Part shown: piece after piece, positions 43,726 to 54,405 of the stretch
Layout of the letters: every line of letters starts with the position of its first letter
Position numbering within the stretch: position 1 is the stretch's first letter
Assembly (NCBI GenBank): GCA_022570795.1
Contig: JAKUDP010000007.1
Span: 744,001-808,000, forward strand
DNA length: 64,000 nucleotides
Source: Sphaerulina vaccinii
Lineage: Eukaryota > Ascomycota > Dothideomycetes > Mycosphaerellales > Mycosphaerellaceae
Direction of reading: 5' to 3'
The notes under the pieces: generated by a model
Databases searched by the model: none
What the model was told of the DNA's origin: nothing
What the model saw: the letters and a program-made list of their open reading frames with translations, nothing else
Translations under genes and position numbers: made by a program

Positions 43726-43887
43726 AGTATTGTCGACCAGAAGAGGCGACTAGCAGATCATCTCCGTCTACGTGAGAGGACCAGGCAAGTGCGTCTTCCG
43801 ACAGAGCGCAAAGCGTTTCGGGCCAGTCTTCAGAGAGCATTTACGGTTTTTGTTCGCATGCTACGAGCTAGCGCGAAGGATATTTGA

Positions 43888-44698
43888 GGCAAGAAGAAGA
43901 TCGCTACCTTAGCGGGTCCTAGGCTAGGCTGAACTGCAGTGTCTTCGCTTTGTAACAGTAGCACCATGGTAGTCGCGGTAACTTACACCCTCTTTTCATA
44001 CGCTGAAGCCGTCAAGTATCTGTACTGTTATAGTCTCACGTGCATCGCTCGTATTGTTGAGATGAAGTATGTGCCATGCTTCCTTAGCAGCTTAAGAGAG
44101 TGATGTGTGCATAATAGCATAAGAGGTAATTAAAGTTCAGCCTCACGGACTATCCCCTCAGCCTTGAGCGTCAAGTGGGTTTTCTGTGGGTTTCAGCATA
44201 AATCGTTCACAACTGGGTTGCACAGCGTCGAAACACATACAAAGGCAAGCCGTGCGCGCTTTTCGACAAGACTGATGACATGTAACACTGAAGAACACAT
44301 TGAGTACAGTTGAAAGTAAATGCATGTCCGGCTATGTACTCTGTACGTACTGCATAGCATTCTGACATCTCTCGTAGCAGTATAATAACAGTCCTGCTCA
44401 AACGCCATAAACGCCCAATACGAAAACTGGTATCTCAAACATCCATACATCTCTCTCTGACGCCGTCCAGCACCAAGCCATCGACCATGGCCAGTATCAT
44501 CACACAGAGGTCGCAGCGTATCGGAGACACGAGACGCGTTGCGATAAAAAAAAGGTCTCGAGAAATCGTTACAGTGAACTAGACAGCATGGTTAGCAAGT
44601 ATCTCTGAAAGCCGAACGTCCTCTCGACAGTGACTGTCTGTGATCTCGTCGCCTTGGTAGGCTCGAAGCCGGAGAGGAGCTGTACTCACAATAGACAC
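43888..44698. other. Intergenic between convergent genes
   Basis: 3' flanks of the large protein gene and of histone H1. Only short frames are present. An A-run lies at about 44546-44553. No gene was recognised. Confidence 0.45.
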
Positions 44699-45932
44699 TT
44701 ATGCCTTCTTCGGTGTTGCGGCCTTCTTTGGGGTTGCCTTCTTCGCTGCGGCCTTCTTTGCAGGTGCCTTCTTCACCGCCTGTGGTGCAGTGGACTTGGT
44801 GACACGGCCTGACTTAGTCTTGCCGAGGACAACAGGAGCTTTCTCCTCGACAGCTGGAGCCTGTGATTGTGTTAGAATGGATGGTCGACGGTATGGTGTC
44901 CTTTCGCACGCGGAGACATACAGCAGCAGGAGTCTTGCGCTTGGTACCGGTGTTAGCCTTGGTCTTCGTCGCGGCCTTCTTTGCAGGAGCCTTTGCCTTC
45001 GTTGTGGTCTTCTTGGCTGCAGCAGCCTTCTTTGCAGGAGCCTTCTTGGTTGTGGCAGCAGCCTTCTTTGGTGCGGCAGCCTTCTTGGTAGCAGCAGCCT
45101 TCGTGGTCTTTGCGGCGGCGGTCTTTGGTGCAGCGGCGGTCTTAGATGCTGGTGCAGCAAGCTTCACTGGTCCTGAGGCACCTGTTGGCAGCGGCGAGGT
45201 CAGCGATGTGCTCAAAAAAGCTTCGACAATCGTAGAAAGAGCGATGGGGCAGTGATGTCGATGATATGAGGAAGCTCAGCACATCAATTGCAGCGTTGTT
45301 GCATTGAAGAGATGAGGATGTGATCGATCGTCTTTGACGTACCCTTTGGTCGTGTGAATGTGCCGTTTTCCGATCCTCGCTGGAGTGCCTTGTTGAATTG
45401 TGCGGTGAAGACAGCCTCGCTGGTGCCGGCGAGGTTGTTGTTGGCCTGGACATACTTCTTGAGGGACTGGCGGCTGTAAGAGACACACAATGTCAGCAAG
45501 TGCTCGAGTGTCGGTCGCACTGCGCTACTTCCAGACTCGGTAGCGACAGCGACGATGAGGTGTGATTTTGACTTACGATGAACCAGTTCTCTCCTTGAGC
45601 TGTGTGTGAAGACGCGTTAGCCAAAGTTTCAAGCAGCACCGTCGTCTGTGGCAGTCGTGGTGCCATCGAACGTATCGTGTGTCGCAATCTGATCATCACG
45701 AGGACGACCAGACGAAATGCGCCGGGAATGGTAAACTCACGCTGACAATGGCTTCCTTGATCATGTCTAGAGTATAGACGCGTCAGTGATTGGCGAACAC
45801 GATAGAAGCTATGCCACATCGCCGCGACAAAGCGTGCGCGCAGGATATCGTCGTGAACATACCAAGGTAAGTACCGTGAGCTGGGGCGCCAGCAGGCTTG
45901 CTTGCCTTCTTGGTTGCGGCTTTTGGAGGCAT
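44699..45932 (-). CDS. Linker histone H1
   Basis: Six exons on the minus strand: 45932-45863, 45766-45741, 45599-45577, 45473-45343, 45181-44922 and 44860-44699, giving 223 aa. The phases agree at every junction. The N-terminal tail (MPPKAATKKASKPAG) leads into the H15 globular domain: HGTYLDMIKEAIVS, then LKERTGSSRQSLKKYV, then FNKALQRGSENGTF. The Lys/Ala/Pro-rich C-terminal tail is made of KKA and KKAAAPKK-type repeats and ends ATPKKA. It binds nucleosome linker DNA and compacts chromatin. Two exons are only 26 and 23 nt long and cover the first part of the globular domain. The ATG at 45932 sits about 170 bp downstream of a TATA-like box. Confidence 0.93.
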
Positions 45933-46100
45933 GATGGCTGTGATGTGATCGTTTGTGCTGAAAGCTGGAGAGCTGGAGCGTCGATTGATGGTATAAGAAA
46001 TGCCCGAAGTTGTTGTTGTGTGTTATGTTCGTCGAAGAGTGAGAGGGAGGAGTCAAGTGATTTCAGAAGAAGCGCGCGCGGGGGCAGCTGCGTCTTGTAC

Positions 46101-46106
46101 TTATAG
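46101..46106 (-). promoter_or_regulatory. Candidate TATA box of histone H1
   Basis: CTATAAGT read on the minus strand, about 170 bp upstream of the H1 start codon, in an otherwise GC-rich context. Position and consensus are the only evidence. Confidence 0.4.
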
Positions 46107-47785
46107 ACACGCTAGAGTTTGGACTCTGGCAAGATCAATATCTGACTGGGGAGCTATCTTTGACTGAGAGCTTTGTCGTTCCCTTCATCTTGTGCTTTAT
46201 CATTGGACCGGTTCTTTGCGTCCTGTCTCGCGAAGCTATTCCTCGAAGCCTTTTTTCTTCTATCGAGTCCCTCATTGTTTTGTTGTGATCTCCACTCGTT
46301 ATCAACGCGACCTCTTGGCGCGTTCAGTATTCTATATCCATCCTGACTACACTAATTGCGACATACCCACTTCATCATTATGGATCTCGATGTCTTGTTG
46401 TATAGTTGATGTTATCTCTGATTGAACAGACTCTACACTCTGATGTCCGCATCAACTTCTTGCTTGCATTCTTGCGATTCGCTGTCCGCAGTTTGATTCC
46501 AGGACCTCAATCGGCTCTGTCGTCTCTTCGTCGCACACATTATGTGGTGTCTCACTCAACACGAGGCTCGAGCTCACGGTACCCGTCGAAAGTCATTGCC
46601 AGCGCTGCGAGTATGAAAATCGCTGTGAGTATGCACAATGGAGCACTCTTCTCGTAGCAATAATGTCATCGCAGGCGAGGCTTTCTCAGTTAGGGCGCAC
46701 CCCGATCATTTCTCAAGCTATCACAACATCATGCACACATCACGCTCTCAAGCTGCCAGCAACACTGTCTTGCTGCCTGTGCCAGAAGAAGATGCGGCAG
46801 ATTATCATTGAGTCACAAGCTCGATGAATGCTGCACACGCGCAGGCACCCAATCGATCTGGTCACGCGGTCAGTTCATTGGGGTCACGCCACCGACCATA
46901 CAGTTCGCCTTGGCAAATTCTGAAGGACAGCTGACCAGTACAGCGAATATGTCAGTGAGAGAAAGTGTTGGAAGGTATTGAGAGGGTGAATGATTGTCAT
47001 TGAACACTATCGAAACCTTGTGCTCGATACGTCCTCCCATTTTTTTTTAGTTGTGTTTATTCTTCTTTCAGAGCGTCTTTCTTCACCGCGTTTCCATCCC
47101 ATCCCAGCTGAGCTCGAAGATACTGATACTTGAGCCGGTGCCTAGTGGTAAGTGATGGATTCGTGGTTGAGGTTGTGGAGGAACGGGCGAAGGAAAGACT
47201 GGGGCTGAACTGATCTTGCATCTTCTGAAGGAGTGAAGAAGATGTGATCAACGCGGTCATATGAGCCATGAGGGCAATGGCCACATGTGTGCAGTAAAGG
47301 CAGCATCGTCAAGGTAAAGACTTCCACGCTATTCTGCGGATTGTCGTGTGTTTGGGAAATAAGCAGCAGAATCCGAGAGGTAACCGCTGATTCCGTTGTT
47401 GTCGAAAGGCTCCGTGGGTCGGCAGAACCAAGAAAGTCGTTGTGTTGGTACCATATACAGTGGTGGTGTCGAATTTGTGATGATAGTGAAAGAAAAATGT
47501 TGTGAGCCAGCCACAGGCATGTAGCCGCGGTGGTGAGTCGAGGTGTCGAGGATTGCGCCGAAGAAAGTGGATAGCGCTGCAGTCGTTGATGGCCAGATCA
47601 TCTAGGCCGTCCGACGACTGCTCATGGTAACGTCAAACCGGAGCGTAAGAACCGGATGTCATCAAGTCATGCCCATCAGAAAACTCCAGTCGGCACGCCG
47701 GCCAACGTACAGCATGCTACTGCCCCCAACGCCTTTCATACTCCTACAGATTGCGCTAGATTGGTCAATTAGAAGCTCAAGACGT
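46107..47785. other. Intergenic, no gene recognised
   Basis: Upstream of histone H1 and downstream of the DHH1 gene. Frames of up to 90 codons occur on both strands without features. A T-run at about 47041-47049 is the only simple-sequence feature. The part near 47650-47785 is presumably the 3' flank of DHH1. Confidence 0.4.
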
Positions 47786-49333
47786 CTATGCCTGAGCTGC
47801 AGGAGGACCGGCTGACGCCATCTGCTGCTGTTGTGGAGGTCGCTGCTGGAAGCCACCTTGTCTCTGCTGTCCCTGGAAGCCGTTCTGGTCGTTGCGTGGT
47901 CCACCTCGACCGCGACCATAGCCGCCACCACGACCTCCGCGGTATCCTCCAGTGCGATTCGCAGGATTCAATAGATCCTGCCCGCTGCCTTGCTGTCTGC
48001 CCGCTTGCTGGGCTTGCTGCTGCTGTGGAGCAGTGTTGATTGGTCGAGGAATGTTCTCTGGCGCATCGTAGACATACAGCTTCTTGTCGATGGTGCCAGG
48101 AATAGGCTGAATCTCAGTACCGAGTTCCTGCTCGATACGATAAAGGTTGAAACGATCTTCCCAGTTGATCAAGTTGATGGCCAGACCAAGATGACCAAAT
48201 CGTCCAGAACGACCGATACGATGGAGATAAGTTTCCGCATTCTTAGGAAAATCAAAGTTGATAACAACGTTCACAGCTTGAATGTCGATACCACGGGTGA
48301 GAAGATCCGAACATACCAAGTTGCGCATCGCGCCATTGCGAAAGTCGTGGAAAACGCGGTTACGATGCTGCTGCAGCATCTTCGCGTGAGAGTAGAAACA
48401 CGAGTATCCAAGCTCAGTGATCTTCTTAGCCAACAGCTCGACACGAGTTGTGCTGTTGCAGAAGATGATCGACTGATTAATCTGAAGTCGGCTGAACAAA
48501 GTGTTGAGGCAATGCACCTTCTGCTTCTCCTCAACGAATGCATAGTACTGCGTGATACCGCGCAGTGTAAGTTCGTCCATCAAGTTGATCTCGTGCGGAT
48601 CATTCATATGTCTGTCCTTGAACTCCTTCACCACTACCGGAAAGGTGGCTGAGAACAGCATGACCTGCCTGTCCTTGGGGTGAAACTTGAGCAACTGCTC
48701 GATCGTTACAGTGAACTCAGGCGAGAGAAGCTTGTCAGCCTCATCCATGACGAAGGTCTTGGCCTCAGATAGATCAGCAACACCTTTGCCCGCCAAGTCC
48801 AGGATTCGTCCGGGTGTTCCAACCACTATGTGCACAGGTTCATTCAATCTTATAATGTCGTCTCGCAGACCAGTACCTCCAGTAGTGACCATGACATTAA
48901 TGCCAAGATGCTTGCCAAGGGTCTTGCATACTTGCGACGTCTGCAGTGCCAGTTCTCGTGTGGGCACAAGCAGAAGTGCTTGGATCTTGTCCAACTTTGG
49001 GTTGATGCGCTCAAGAGTTGGGATGACGAATGCCGCAGTCTTGCCAGTCCCGTTCTTCGCACGTGCAAGAACATCTCGACCAGAAAGGGCAACTGGAATA
49101 GTCTCTTCTTGTATGGGTGAAGGCTTCTCGAACCCTGCTTCATAGATACCCATCAACAGCTCGCGCTTCAAGTAAAATTCCTCAAAATCAAGGCCTTTCG
49201 TTGCTGTCACATCTTCCGTCTGGTGTCTGCCATCTTTCGGGGGCGCTTTCAGCCCTGACCGCCAGTCTCCACCAGCTGATGAGCCATCATTTAGTGACGT
49301 CTGTCCAAGCTTGTTGGCCAGCTCGTCCGCCAT
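47786..49333 (-). CDS. DHH1: DEAD-box RNA helicase DHH1 (DDX6 family)
   Basis: Single exon on the minus strand, 515 aa. All helicase motifs are present: the Q motif KPSPIQEETIP, Walker A AKNGTGKT at 92-99, PTRELA, TPGRI, DEAD at 197-200, SAT at 228-230, then SDLLTRGIDIQAVN and HRIGRSGRFGHLG. The LKRELLMGIYEAGFEKPSP lead-in and the NFDFPKNAETYLHRIG and IPGTIDKKLYV elements are characteristic of Dhh1/DDX6 and distinguish it from Ded1 or eIF4A. Dhh1 represses translation and promotes decapping in P-bodies. The C-terminal 90 residues are Gln/Gly-rich with RGG-like repeats (RGGRGGGYGRGRGG), expected to promote condensate formation. Confidence 0.95.
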   Translation of the reverse strand: MADELANKLGQTSLNDGSSAGGDWRSGLKAPPKDGRHQTEDVTATKGLDFEEFYLKRELLMGIYEAGFEKPSPIQEETIPVALSGRDVLARAKNGTGKTAAFVIPTLERINPKLDKIQALLLVPTRELALQTSQVCKTLGKHLGINVMVTTGGTGLRDDIIRLNEPVHIVVGTPGRILDLAGKGVADLSEAKTFVMDEADKLLSPEFTVTIEQLLKFHPKDRQVMLFSATFPVVVKEFKDRHMNDPHEINLMDELTLRGITQYYAFVEEKQKVHCLNTLFSRLQINQSIIFCNSTTRVELLAKKITELGYSCFYSHAKMLQQHRNRVFHDFRNGAMRNLVCSDLLTRGIDIQAVNVVINFDFPKNAETYLHRIGRSGRFGHLGLAINLINWEDRFNLYRIEQELGTEIQPIPGTIDKKLYVYDAPENIPRPINTAPQQQQAQQAGRQQGSGQDLLNPANRTGGYRGGRGGGYGRGRGGPRNDQNGFQGQQRQGGFQQRPPQQQQMASAGPPAAQA

Positions 49334-49988
49334 GGTGATGTGATTTGCGTGTTACGTGAGTGCCAGTGCACTGCGAAATTATGTTGCGCGCGGGTATAGG
49401 TGAGCCAAAAGTCGATGGCTGGCGCGAATGGTGGTGTTCAACTGGTGCGAGGCCGTCTGCTCGTGGACTTTGATGTTACTCTAGATCGGTTTCGCAGCAA
49501 TCAGGGAAAGCACCTGAGTGTCGGCTTGAGGAGGCGGAGTCCCGACAGCACCGTGGACGGTCTGTAACCTGTCGTGGTGGGACTTCTAGGAGCAGAATTG
49601 TGAGGATTTTGGTGTGCTCGAGCAATATCGGCACAGTGCGAAGCGGTGGATGGCGGTGATGGCAGTGTGGTGGCGCGTATGGCACAGAGTTTGTGATGCC
49701 GGCGGTGGGTGCGAGTGCGAGTGCGGGAAGTGTGGTGTGCGTTGTGTAGACTGTTGTCTGAGAGAACTCGAAGCTCTTCTCGACATGAAGTAGTCCGATG
49801 AGCGAGCTCCACATTGGATCTTGGCACCACCAACAAGAGCAAGAGCACCGTCACTCACTCAAGGACATCATCTTCGCTCCTCCAAAGTCATCCAGCGTTC
49901 AGCGTTCGCATCATTGTTTGTTACTGGGCGTTTTCTTCTTCGTATTCGGTTCAGTGAAGACTTCTGGGAAGTATCGACCTTGGTCACC
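49334..49988. promoter_or_regulatory. Divergent promoter of DHH1 and the rhomboid gene
   Basis: About 650 bp between divergent genes. Overlapping frames on the minus strand (49476-49858) are His/Thr/Pro-rich in every register and look non-coding. The right end includes the non-coding first exon of the rhomboid gene. Confidence 0.45.
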
Positions 49989-51009
49989 ATGTACGTTCCT
50001 ACGACTTCGATTTACCCTATGGACTGGTACTAATGCTCATCACAGGCAAGCTATACGGTTCTCTAGTCTTATGCGGCCACGATCATCACTGCAGAAGTCC
50101 TTGAAGAACACTGTGCGCGATTTCCAGACAACTCGAACAACCAAGCCATCACAAGGACAAGCCACAATCTTCGCCCATCCAACACCTTTCTCAACGCGGG
50201 TCCAGAAGCTGGCATCTAAGCCCTTTCGTAGATCGTATAACGAGAACCACTTCCACTCACAAGCCTCTTACGCATCCGCCAAAACTGCAGTTCGGCCACT
50301 CCTTGTCCTCAACACTGGAATGTTTGGAGCATGGTGGTGGGCGTCTAACAGCAGAGATGCAAAACTACTCAGATGGTTAGACGAGAACGTGACTCTATCA
50401 GAGCGCAACCTAGCTGCTGGCAGGTATCATACGTTGATCACAAACGCGTTCAGTCATGTAGGATTGCCACATTTCGCATTCAGTGAGTAGTGTACTGTTG
50501 AGATGACATATTTCATTGTTACTGATAGCTTACTAGACATGTTCGCTCTCTACACCTTCGGCGGTATGCTGGCCATGGTACCTGGTGTCGGCGCGTTCCA
50601 CATATGGGGTCTGGCGTTGACAAGTGCCATTGCCTCGTCCGTTGCGTTGATCATATTCCAACGATCGAAGAAGAAACCTCAGCAACAGTCCGGGCTCTTC
50701 GGCGTGTTCGGCAGCAGAGACCGTCCCGTCCGCGAAGTGGCAATGGGGGCGAGTGGAGTGGTAATGGCTACTGCAGCTGTGGCAACGTGCCTGCGACCGA
50801 TGAACATGATGATCATCTTCCCAGTGCCAGTGCCTATGCCATTGTTCGTGGCGACTGGGCTATTTGCGGCACTGGATCTGTATATGATCAACGCAAGCGA
50901 TAGAATCGGACATTCTGCGCATCTGGGAGGATTTGCGTATGGCGTGGCGTACTACTTGTTGTTATTGAGGAACCGGGGAGGCGTATGGCGAATGCTGTCG
51001 AGAAGGTAG
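49989..51009 (+). CDS. PCP1: Mitochondrial-type rhomboid intramembrane protease (Pcp1/PARL-like)
   Basis: Model: AT of the start codon at 49989-49990, then 50046-50482 and 50537-51009, giving 303 aa. A 55-bp intron (GTACGT...CATCACAG) splits the ATG, so splicing creates CACC-ATG-CAA; without it the first ATG is at 50073. The N-terminus (about 1-75) is basic, Ser/Thr-rich and acid-poor, typical of a mitochondrial presequence. The rhomboid core has an HVGLPHFAFNMFALY segment, the catalytic Ser in GASG and the catalytic His in IGHSAHLGG, among six to seven hydrophobic helices. Pcp1 cleaves the Mgm1 dynamin and Ccp1 in the inner membrane. The second intron (54 bp) restores the Asn of FNMF. Confidence 0.85.
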
Positions 51010-53989
51010 TATGTCAATATGCATTGACGAACGACATGCTAGCAGAGCTAGTCTACTTTGTTAGCTGTTATCCCAGTATCGTCTTGCTGAGAAGCTCCAT
51101 TGGAGGTCGTGATATTTGTCGTGCTTGGATGGGTCTACTGCGGACTTATGATGTTGAAGAGTACAGATGAAAGGAGAGCCAGCATCGAAGCTTGTAACCA
51201 CGGACCTTGAAGCTGAACATCCGGCATACAAAGCCCGGCACGATCTCGATGACGAGGACTGGCACCCTGCTTTCGAACATGCTGAAGCCGTCATTCTGTC
51301 TGCAATTTCCACCCCGCTGGCGTCCCTTTTGTATTGGACATGGAGCACGTGCCTAGACTTGTTAGTGGTTGGAGCCATCGCCAGCTCATAACTTCCCGGA
51401 AAGCGGAGAATGCAGCGCATACTTTGCAGCTTGAACAGCCATATCCCATGGTAGGACGAGACTGACACGGACGGTCCAGGGACTATTGCTCTGGCAATGC
51501 TGTGGGTGTCTCCGTGAGCCTTCTATGTTCATAGTTCCCGCCCTCAAGGATATGATCAACATAGCCAGTAGATGCTGTATCACCTACAGCACTTGTTCTG
51601 CAACATAGAAGTGCAGTTTATACCATTTGTCGCAACGATCATCGTTTCATCCTGTTTGTTCAGTTGAGTGTTCAGCTTCGAGGGACCTAGTCGTATGTAG
51701 CTCAATCATTCCATTGCAGGTCAGCAAATATGACGCTCGTGAGTAACTCCGGCCATTCTTGACATCGATGAGGGCAAAATTCCTATTTCAATGCTTTGAA
51801 CTTGTAAGTCATGCAACCTACCTGTGATCAGAGCTGTTCTTCTGGAGGCTGCCGCAACGTGCTGAAGACAGTCCAGCAGTCTACTACGCTTCTCTTCCTG
51901 TCTTTTAGTGCCGTGAAGTGAGTGATGATGCATCTCTATCGGTTCCGCCCCGCCCTACAAAGCCCTCATGCCGCGTCTCACGCGAGCTTGCGTGCCCCTA
52001 TGGTGCGCTTGGACACAGTAGTAGCCCCGTGCCGGCCATGGTTCATTGACTGTCCCCTCAGACGAGTCAGGCGTGTGGCCGATACCGAGGATGATGTTGC
52101 CAGTGCGTAGGCAGGCTCTCGTTTCGATAGACGCTTTCGCTCTGCTAGCAAGGCTGCTTTGGCGGAGGTAGAAGAACAGCTCTGCAGTCATCAAAGCGTC
52201 AAATCGCGCGTTGACTCATCTCCGTCGTTGCTTAGAGTGCGGTTAGTTCTCTTCGAGCGCCGAAGACTTCTAGTCCATCTTGATAGTTGGGGGAGCTGAA
52301 TTTGCCGCGTCTGCGGATTCTGCGACTGCTGGCAATGTTGGTTGTAGGTGGAGATGCAGTTGATGCAATGCAGTTATGCGCCAAGCCGCTAACGAGGCGG
52401 CACAGGATCACATGCTTGATGCCTTTCTTGAATAATGCCGACTCGCTGCAACAACACCACGATATCGACCGCACCAACAGCACCCGCCGACCTGACACCT
52501 CGTCGCGTTTGACCGAAAGCTCATCCTCGATGAAACCTTTCTCGATGGTGACACTCGACGACCTCGATGATCTGCATCGCGAATGCCTCGACACTAACCT
52601 GGTGGAGCAGCTTAGACGACAGGCGATTCTGGCACAGATAACCTGGCGTCTTCGGACAGCGAGCCATCATGATGTTCCGTGATGAGCACACTGCTGATAC
52701 TTGGCTGAAGGATAGACGAAGTCATGGTCGTATCCAAGCGCATACAATCAACCTCGATGCTCTGTCACTCGGCTCTTCGCGATACACGTGGGACGCTGCG
52801 ATGGCTTTGTGACAGGCCGATGTGGCAATGGAAGTCGTCTCCAAGGGCAAGTACGCATCTGCAAGCTGAGGTCGGGTGGCAATAGCACCATGCCTTCCCA
52901 GCTCTGCATTTTTCGCACGAGGAAGATACGTGCGTTGATAGAAGAGTAAGATGCTTTCGCTGACCATATAGGCATCTGTCAAGCAGCTGCTTGATATGTA
53001 CAGGGCGGAGCTCATATTCGCTCAAGCGCAGTCAAGCCGGAGGTTCACGCGCTCTGAGGCAGCGAGCTCGGCACAGGGAATGAGCAGCACAATTCATTTG
53101 GCAGAAGCCGGTCGTTATCTTGGGAGACATACTGCTATGGCACGGCAGGATCAGACGTAGAGCTCCACCAGTGACCAGAAGAAGTTCACTGTACCACAAG
53201 CAGGACAAGCCGACTCTTGCACAATGTATGTGCATCGATATAGGAATCTAAGCTGTTTGTGCTGGATGACTTCGATCTTTAGTATTTCAAGCCGAGGCAG
53301 TTTCAGTCTTGCTAGCCATGCGAAGGAGTACCGAATCAGGAAGCTGAATGGAATATGAGAAGATAGGAAAGGGGCATGCTATGTCTTACCTGGACAGCAG
53401 CTTCTGCACAAACTCGTACTCTGAGTCCTCTGGCATGGTGGGTGTTAACCTGATTATCACAAGGCTGGCGAGTGTTGCAAGCCCAAAGCAGCATTGACAG
53501 TACGCAACTCCATGCGGCAGCTCGCTCTCGGCTCGCCCAGTTCTGCGAGCTGCTGGACTCCACGAGCCCTGGGTACCATGGTTTCCAAGACAGCTCGGCG
53601 AAGGCCTTGAGAACAGCAAGGTCTGTCATATTGCTCGCCCTGCTCACTTGACTCGACTGGCTCCACATTCAATCCCGCGATCGATGATCTTGGCAATGAT
53701 CTACGAAAGAAAGGAGCCACATCTGCACTACTCAAGGCCGGTCGCACTCCCCGCCGCTCTATCAAGCGAGCACTGGATGGCATGGCAAATGCCAGACCAT
53801 TGGGAACGTAATGATTTCCACATTCACACTCAGATCATGCGATGCTGGGCTGTGTGGCATTGCTGAGCGATCCTATGCCGTGGTTTATACCAGCGTGGCG
53901 GAGATGTTCGAGTGCTATAAGCCAGTGAGCGATATTATCCAAGTCCAAGGCCTACATCTTCAAGAAGCGGTGTACTGCGCGTACTGCGA
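51010..53989. other. Gene-poor region, no intact gene recognised
   Basis: Three kilobases with only short frames. Some read as protein-like (52510-52660 plus, with LDDLDDLHRECLDTNLVEQL; 53386-53470 minus, with PEDSEYEFVQKLL) but lack starts, domains or joinable exons. They may be decayed fragments. No RNA gene was seen. Confidence 0.4.
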
Positions 53990-54405
53990 GGCACTCTCTG
54001 CTACTGGCGGTAGAGCTGTGTTTGGTGGCATTGGAACTTGCGCTTTGGCAGGCTCTGGTGACTTGAGCAGTCCACTATACAGCGGCACCGTCTCGATGCC
54101 CTTCTTCGCGTCAACGAAGTATATTACAAGTTTGCTTGCTGTGGCACTCTGAGAGAAGCTCTCTGCCAATAGCGTTAGAGCTGAGATTGGTGCCATTGAG
54201 ACTGGCTCCGTTGTTTCTGGTCGTCCATTGGTCTTTGCCAATGCGCAGAGCTGGCGTTTTGAGTGTCATTGCTGGAGTCCTTCCATCTGTGCAAAAGCTC
54301 CAAGGCCGGGCGTCATTGGAATGATCTTTCCATCTTGCCAAAGCTCCAAGGCCGGGTGTCACTGGTATGATCTTTCTATCTTTGCCAAAGCCTCAAGGCG
54401 TACGT
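53990..54405 (-). pseudogene. Decayed fragment of the PI4P 5-kinase 5' coding region
   Basis: On the minus strand this segment resembles the first 120-130 codons of the PI4P 5-kinase at 31548-31150. A 93-codon frame (54241-53960) contains TTEPVSMAPIS and DAKKGIETVPLYSGLLKSPE, against TTESVRSFFDAKKN and KKNIETVPLFSESG in the kinase. Upstream, three 46-bp tandem units each resemble the kinase codons for GKDGKLVPMTRDTP, but with frameshifts relative to one another. DNA identity by eye is about 70-75 percent. The kinase domain itself is absent. It is either a degenerate segmental duplicate or a dispersed repeat shared with the kinase N-terminus. Confidence 0.65.
54272..54401 (+). repeat. 46-bp tandem repeat, about 2.8 units
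   Basis: Units start at 54272, 54311 and 54357 (plus strand). Each has GTCAYTGG-like, ATCTTTCCATCTT-like and GCCAAAGCTCCAAGG blocks. They lie at the 5' end of the kinase-derived fragment and match one short stretch of the intact kinase gene. Confidence 0.7.

Noticed and set aside
44790..45255. Hydrophobic-looking plus-strand frames opposite histone H1 (Ala/Phe/Val-rich)
   Set aside because: They are the complement of AAG/GCC-rich H1 tail codons, not a membrane protein.
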